Below the pieces are notes generated by a model. The model was not told the DNA's origin and did no database searches. It was given only the letters and a program-made list of their open reading frames with translations. Source: Formicarius rufipectus (lineage: Eukaryota; Chordata; Aves; Passeriformes; Formicariidae). From it: a stretch of DNA of 64,000 nt. The position numbers and the translations under genes are program-made. Location of the stretch: contig VXAU01000197.1 of the NCBI GenBank assembly GCA_013399695.1, forward strand, positions 5,333,016 to 5,397,015, in the 5' to 3' direction. Shown in pieces: positions 63,601 through 64,000 of this stretch; position 1 is the first letter of the stretch; the number at the start of each line of letters is the position of its first letter.

Positions 63601-63629
63601 ATCATCTGGAAAAAGGGCTGGCACCATTC
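45480..63629 (-). CDS. DNAH10: DNAH10, axonemal dynein heavy chain 10 (3' part, 27 coding exons, 1590 C-terminal residues)
   Basis: An ATPase motor of ciliary inner-arm dynein f/I1, where it pairs with DNAH2 to bend the axoneme. Twenty-seven exons (4775 bp), all bounded by GT-AG introns with matching phases, give one open frame to the stop at 45480; human DNAH10 is about 4470 aa, so this is roughly the last third. In order: end of AAA4 (VPALFPDDEKDSILSQI), stalk helix 1, microtubule-binding domain, stalk helix 2 (VARLERNYLLSKRELEKIQ), AAA5 (LPPDELSVQNGILTTYASRF), AAA6 (VFILSPGSDP; EWLMLQNCHL) and C-terminal domain (PVMWLSGLHIPESYLTALVQ; HISHWVLQGVCLTLNAD). It is unbroken with no frameshift or internal stop. 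Introns were inspected: only CR1 pieces, a small duplication and one unidentified ORF were noted. The 5' two thirds lie beyond position 64000. Confidence 0.97.
45813..45853 (+). repeat. Short direct duplication in DNAH10 last intron
   Basis: The 17-mer GTCCCAAGTACCTGAAG occurs at 45813-45829 and again at 45837-45853, a 24-bp period. It looks like a recent local duplication. Confidence 0.9.
46032..46177 (-). CDS. DNAH10: DNAH10 window exon 26
   Basis: 146 bp in the C-terminal domain. It contains GLFLEGADWDIEQGCL and LPILRIIPTEAHRLRLQ, the conserved near-terminal dynein block. It starts with two bases of a split Gly codon and ends in phase 0 at donor GTACAG. Confidence 0.95.
46862..47042 (-). 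CDS. DNAH10: DNAH10 window exon 25
   Basis: 181 bp. It encodes VTEGEPPVMWLSGLHIPESY and the following LVQATCRKNKWPLDHSTLY, the signature WLSGL block of the dynein C-terminal domain. It begins in phase 0 and ends one base into a Gly codon. Confidence 0.95.
47227..47394 (-). CDS. DNAH10: DNAH10 window exon 24
   Basis: 168 bp, 56 whole codons. It contains ALAGEVGMSSELDDVAQALF and PSIWRRLAPDTLKTLGNW, the conserved C-terminal-domain segment preceding the WLSGL block. Acceptor TCTTTCAG, donor GTAAGC. Confidence 0.95.
47484..47695 (-). CDS. DNAH10: DNAH10 window exon 23
   Basis: 212 bp. It includes PQVFDLDQIRKAFGTNISPT and VVLLQELERFNKLIIRMAKS, the long helix of the C-terminal domain that is very conserved among axonemal dyneins. 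It starts with two bases of a split Gly codon and ends in phase 0. Confidence 0.95.
47970..48101 (-). CDS. DNAH10: DNAH10 window exon 22
   Basis: 132 bp. It encodes AIESLPLSNTPEVLGLHANA and EIGYYTQAVRDMWAHLLELQ, the dynein block with the motif P-E-V/I-x-G-L-H. It begins two bases into a Glu codon after acceptor TGTATTCCAG. Confidence 0.95.
48535..48706 (-). CDS. DNAH10: DNAH10 window exon 21
   Basis: 172 bp. It begins VMYGGRAIDSFDRRILTVYM, the GGR-x-x-D-x-x-D-R motif shared by dynein heavy chains, and ends one base into a Glu codon at donor GTAAGA. Confidence 0.95.
49373..49468 (-). CDS. DNAH10: DNAH10 window exon 20
   Basis: 96 bp, exactly 32 codons, phase 0 on both sides: VCMEILNTYLTKAFEQKDDQ then IPWSSLKYLIGE. 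It continues into the GGR block of the next exon. Acceptor GTTATTAG, donor GTGAGT. Confidence 0.93.
49837..50046 (-). CDS. DNAH10: DNAH10 window exon 19
   Basis: 210 bp, 70 codons. It contains [20 protein letters not shown] and AFFHAVVQERRKFGKVGWN, the hallmark dynein stretch after AAA6. The ATG inside the exon is internal and not a start. Confidence 0.95.
51165..51365 (-). CDS. DNAH10: DNAH10 window exon 18 (AAA6)
   Basis: 201 bp, 67 codons. It carries GEWLMLQNCHLLVKWL, the Walker B-like strand of AAA6, and PDFRLWLTTDPTKGFPIGIL, the sensor region. AAA6 does not hydrolyse ATP in dyneins. Phase 0 on both sides. Confidence 0.95.
52144..52327 (-). CDS. DNAH10: DNAH10 window exon 17 (AAA6)
   Basis: 184 bp. 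It encodes YVQPPVISFEAILQQSSPHS, then VVFILSPGSDPVSDLMKLAE and KFLAMGQGQEK. SPGSDP is the degenerate phosphate-binding-loop position of AAA6. It begins with the last base of a split codon. Confidence 0.95.
52562..52716 (-). CDS. DNAH10: DNAH10 window exon 16
   Basis: 155 bp. It encodes WYDTDALEQIPFPLQYQDSL and LLLLRCFRVDRLYRAVTDFV, the R-C-x-R-x-D-R motif before AAA6. It ends at a consensus donor GTAAGT two bases into a codon; with the next exon this codon reads Ile. Confidence 0.94.
53457..53611 (-). CDS. DNAH10: DNAH10 window exon 15
   Basis: 155 bp. It encodes NISLEKSARKKPYAWLPDQG, WEDLMRLSELF and LPDDVEDNPEVW, the region between AAA5 and AAA6. It starts two bases into a Gly codon. Confidence 0.94.
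54079..54183 (-). CDS. DNAH10: DNAH10 window exon 14
   Basis: 105 bp. It encodes LFEKHKLLFSFNMTVKIEQA and IPQEEFEFFLK, the L-F-E-x-H-K-L-L-F-S motif found in all axonemal dyneins. Split Gly codons lie at both ends. Confidence 0.95.
54268..54420 (+). mobile_element. CR1 LINE, 5'-truncated 3' end
   Basis: About 150 bp of the standard avian CR1 3' end: CCATCCCTGGAAGTGTTCAA, GGCAGGGGGTTGGGACTGGA, TCCCTTCCAACCCAAACC and an ATTCCATGATTCTATGATTT tail. It lies in a DNAH10 intron, antisense to the gene. Confidence 0.92.
54447..54511 (+). mobile_element. Second CR1 3' end directly downstream
   Basis: A different CR1 terminus: TTGGACTTGATGTTCTTAAA, GGTCATTTCCAGCCTTAACG and a GATTCTACGATTCTGTGAC tail. 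It follows the first CR1 by about 26 bp in the same orientation. Confidence 0.75.
54800..55073 (-). CDS. DNAH10: DNAH10 window exon 13
   Basis: 274 bp. It contains GYRPAARRGAILFSVLSEMA followed by LVNIMYQFSLVSFLEVF, the strongly conserved R-P-x-A-x-R-G-x-x-L-F segment after AAA5. It begins in phase 0 and ends one base into a Gly codon. Confidence 0.96.
55251..55480 (-). CDS. DNAH10: DNAH10 window exon 12
   Basis: 230 bp. It encodes [40 protein letters not shown] and TGNMLDNVELVQTLEDTKFK, the G-L-E-D-Q-L-L signature and long helical strut of AAA5. It begins two bases into a Val codon. Confidence 0.96.
55841..56120 (-). CDS. DNAH10: DNAH10 window exon 11 (AAA5)
   Basis: 280 bp. It contains FNDSDFLKQLELAIKYGNPF, VDEYIDPVIDNVLEKN and NFRLYLNTKLANPKYSPSVF, the dynein AAA5 large-domain core. 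It opens in phase 0 with ATG, which is an internal Met and not a start. Confidence 0.96.
56440..56812 (+). mobile_element. CR1 LINE fragment, about 370 bp
   Basis: A longer CR1 3' fragment. It opens AGGCTGAGAGAGTTGGGATT and GTTCATCCTGGAAAAGAGAA, and runs through CTTTACTCAGAGGATGGTGA and CCATCCCAGGAAGTATTCAA to CAACCCATTCTATGATTTTA. It lies in the DNAH10 intron between window exons 10 and 11, antisense to the gene, and does not touch a splice site. Confidence 0.95.
56896..57043 (-). CDS. DNAH10: DNAH10 window exon 10 (AAA5)
   Basis: 148 bp. It encodes WVSQGLPPDELSVQNGILTT and FPLCIDPQQQALHWIKKKEE, the L-P-x-D-x-x-S-x-x-N and P-L-x-I-D-P-Q-x-Q-A motifs diagnostic of dynein AAA5. It begins with the last base of an Arg codon. 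Confidence 0.96.
57652..57873 (-). CDS. DNAH10: DNAH10 window exon 9 (start of AAA5)
   Basis: 222 bp. It contains RQVKLLGDCLLAAAFLSYEG and AFSWDFRHEMM, the L-x-G-D-x-L-L-x-x-x-F-x-S-Y-x-G motif, then PFKLESLLTNDVEVS. Split Arg codons lie at both ends. Confidence 0.95.
58216..58433 (-). CDS. DNAH10: DNAH10 window exon 8 (stalk coiled coil 2)
   Basis: 218 bp. It encodes VARLERNYLLSKRELEKIQA and a Leu/Glu/Ala/Lys heptad run to EAEIMQRRLEAADKLIVGLK and SENER: the returning helix of the stalk. Confidence 0.96.
59132..59268 (-). CDS. DNAH10: DNAH10 window exon 7 (second half of microtubule-binding domain)
   Basis: 137 bp. It encodes LLRNLNTTFSEMEVISRAGL and GMLKFAEAVVTYCDVVKTIR then PKEEK. The acceptor is TTTGCCAATTTAG. 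It starts two bases into an Ala codon; phase and family order support the border. Confidence 0.92.
60047..60228 (-). CDS. DNAH10: DNAH10 window exon 6 (first half of microtubule-binding domain)
   Basis: 182 bp. It encodes SFATPPKQVQVVLECILIMR, GYKELNWKTAKAMMADPNFL and GIPWSNVKAMR. The P-P-x-x-V block marks the stalk-to-MTBD transition. It begins with the last base of an Arg codon. Confidence 0.95.
60913..61087 (-). CDS. DNAH10: DNAH10 window exon 5 (stalk coiled coil 1)
   Basis: 175 bp. It encodes EVKKKLAEEKAIEIQEQNKI, EKAEAEEALDQIKPILEAAK and LEVEKLDKAEVTEL, the distal part of the outgoing stalk helix. The split codons match both neighbours. Confidence 0.95.
61273..61434 (-). CDS. DNAH10: DNAH10 window exon 4 (stalk coiled coil 1)
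   Basis: 162 bp. It encodes QCKRLDGGLVKLKEAAVQLA, ELNQKLAEQKIVLTEKTAAC and LLRDISENTEV, with the R-L-x-x-G-L-x-K-L motif at the base of the stalk. Confidence 0.95.
62011..62208 (-). CDS. DNAH10: DNAH10 window exon 3
   Basis: 198 bp. It encodes KSPRIPAESCTSVIEHMVMV, HQSVGEFSRRFLEKLRRSNH and VTPKNYLDFISTYSKLLEEK, the V-T-P-x-N-Y-L motif that leads from AAA4 into the stalk. Confidence 0.95.
62609..62689 (-). CDS. DNAH10: DNAH10 window exon 2 (81 bp)
   Basis: A small exon encoding LVNNTGIDWFLPWPPQALFA then VAQSFV. The codons across the seven-C run (minus strand, 62642-62648) read in frame. Acceptor TTATTTTAAG, donor GTATGT, with split Gly codons at both ends. Confidence 0.95.
63426..63629 (-). 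CDS. DNAH10: DNAH10 first exon in window (window exon 1, end of AAA4)
   Basis: 204 bp. It encodes MVPALFPDDEKDSILSQIGE, WQYFVRKCASNLHIVLGMSP and GDDLRTWCRNFP, a conserved segment of the AAA4 C-terminal half. It starts two bases into a Gly codon after acceptor TATGTCACAG. The sequence from 63630 to 64000 looks intronic. Confidence 0.95.
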
Positions 63630-64000
63630 CTGTGACATAAGGACAGAAGAATGCCAGTGAGAACAACCAGTAAGAGGAAACCATATGGCTGGAGATAGGG
63701 CAGATGAGAAACCAGAGCCACAAATTTTAATCCTAGTTCTGCAAAAATGATTCTGAGTAGTTTTGAATGAACCAATAAATCTGTGTTTCTCCTTCTCCCC
63801 ATGGAAAATAGAGAGGCTGTACCTAGGATGATCCAAGCGGATTTAGAGGAATAATTAATGCATTTTTGTTTGGGCTTCAGCAAAAGATACAAAATGTCAC
63901 AAGAACATAAAGTGCTTTTCCCTGTGCAAAGAAAATCTTTGCTGGTGTCTACAAACCATCAGTTAAAATTTGCATTCTCTCAGTCTTGAAGCAAATACTG

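Noticed and set aside
1..64000. tRNA, rRNA, CRISPR array or bacterial-type operon
   Set aside because: None was seen. The sequence is eukaryotic with intron-split genes and avian repeats.

Overview
This is a vertebrate nuclear window, almost certainly from a bird and most likely a songbird. Exons are short with GT-AG introns. Three CR1 LINE 3' ends with the avian ATTCTATGATT-type tail sit in introns, and a solo LTR of the ERVL type common in passerine genomes lies near 29.2-29.7 kb. No prokaryotic gene organisation is present. The two genes are a convergent pair, CCDC92 (+) and DNAH10 (-), which is also the order on human chromosome 12q24.31.

Layout. 1-29180 is gene-free as far as I can read it. 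It holds a GC-rich minisatellite block at 21.2-21.6 kb with a perfect match to the CTCF core motif, and a few old CR1 scraps. 29181-29720 is a solo ERVL-type LTR. 29721-30650 is a CpG island carrying a GC-rich tandem array broken by a 141-base assembly gap; it is the best candidate for the CCDC92 promoter. 30651-41500 is probably the first intron and 5' UTR region of CCDC92. 41501-43304 is the complete CCDC92 coding region in three coding exons (315 aa), followed by a roughly 1.9 kb 3' UTR ending at an ATTAAA signal. 45311-63629 (minus) is the 3' third of DNAH10: 27 coding exons giving one unbroken frame of 1590 residues plus stop, from the end of AAA4 through the stalk, microtubule-binding domain, AAA5, AAA6 and the C-terminal domain. 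The 5' part of DNAH10 lies beyond the right edge.

How the genes relate. Both products belong to cilium/centriole biology: DNAH10 is an axonemal inner-arm dynein motor and CCDC92 is a coiled-coil protein of centrioles that binds CEP164. Their predicted poly(A) signals are about 145 bp apart, so the two transcripts meet tail to tail almost without a spacer.

I found no previously undescribed protein system. The points most worth a second look are the LTR/CpG-island/tandem-array junction at the putative CCDC92 promoter, the CTCF motif beside two minisatellites, the very tight convergent 3' ends, and one intronic ORF inside DNAH10 that I could not identify. Exon borders were read by eye from splice sites, phase closure and family motifs; no alignment was run.
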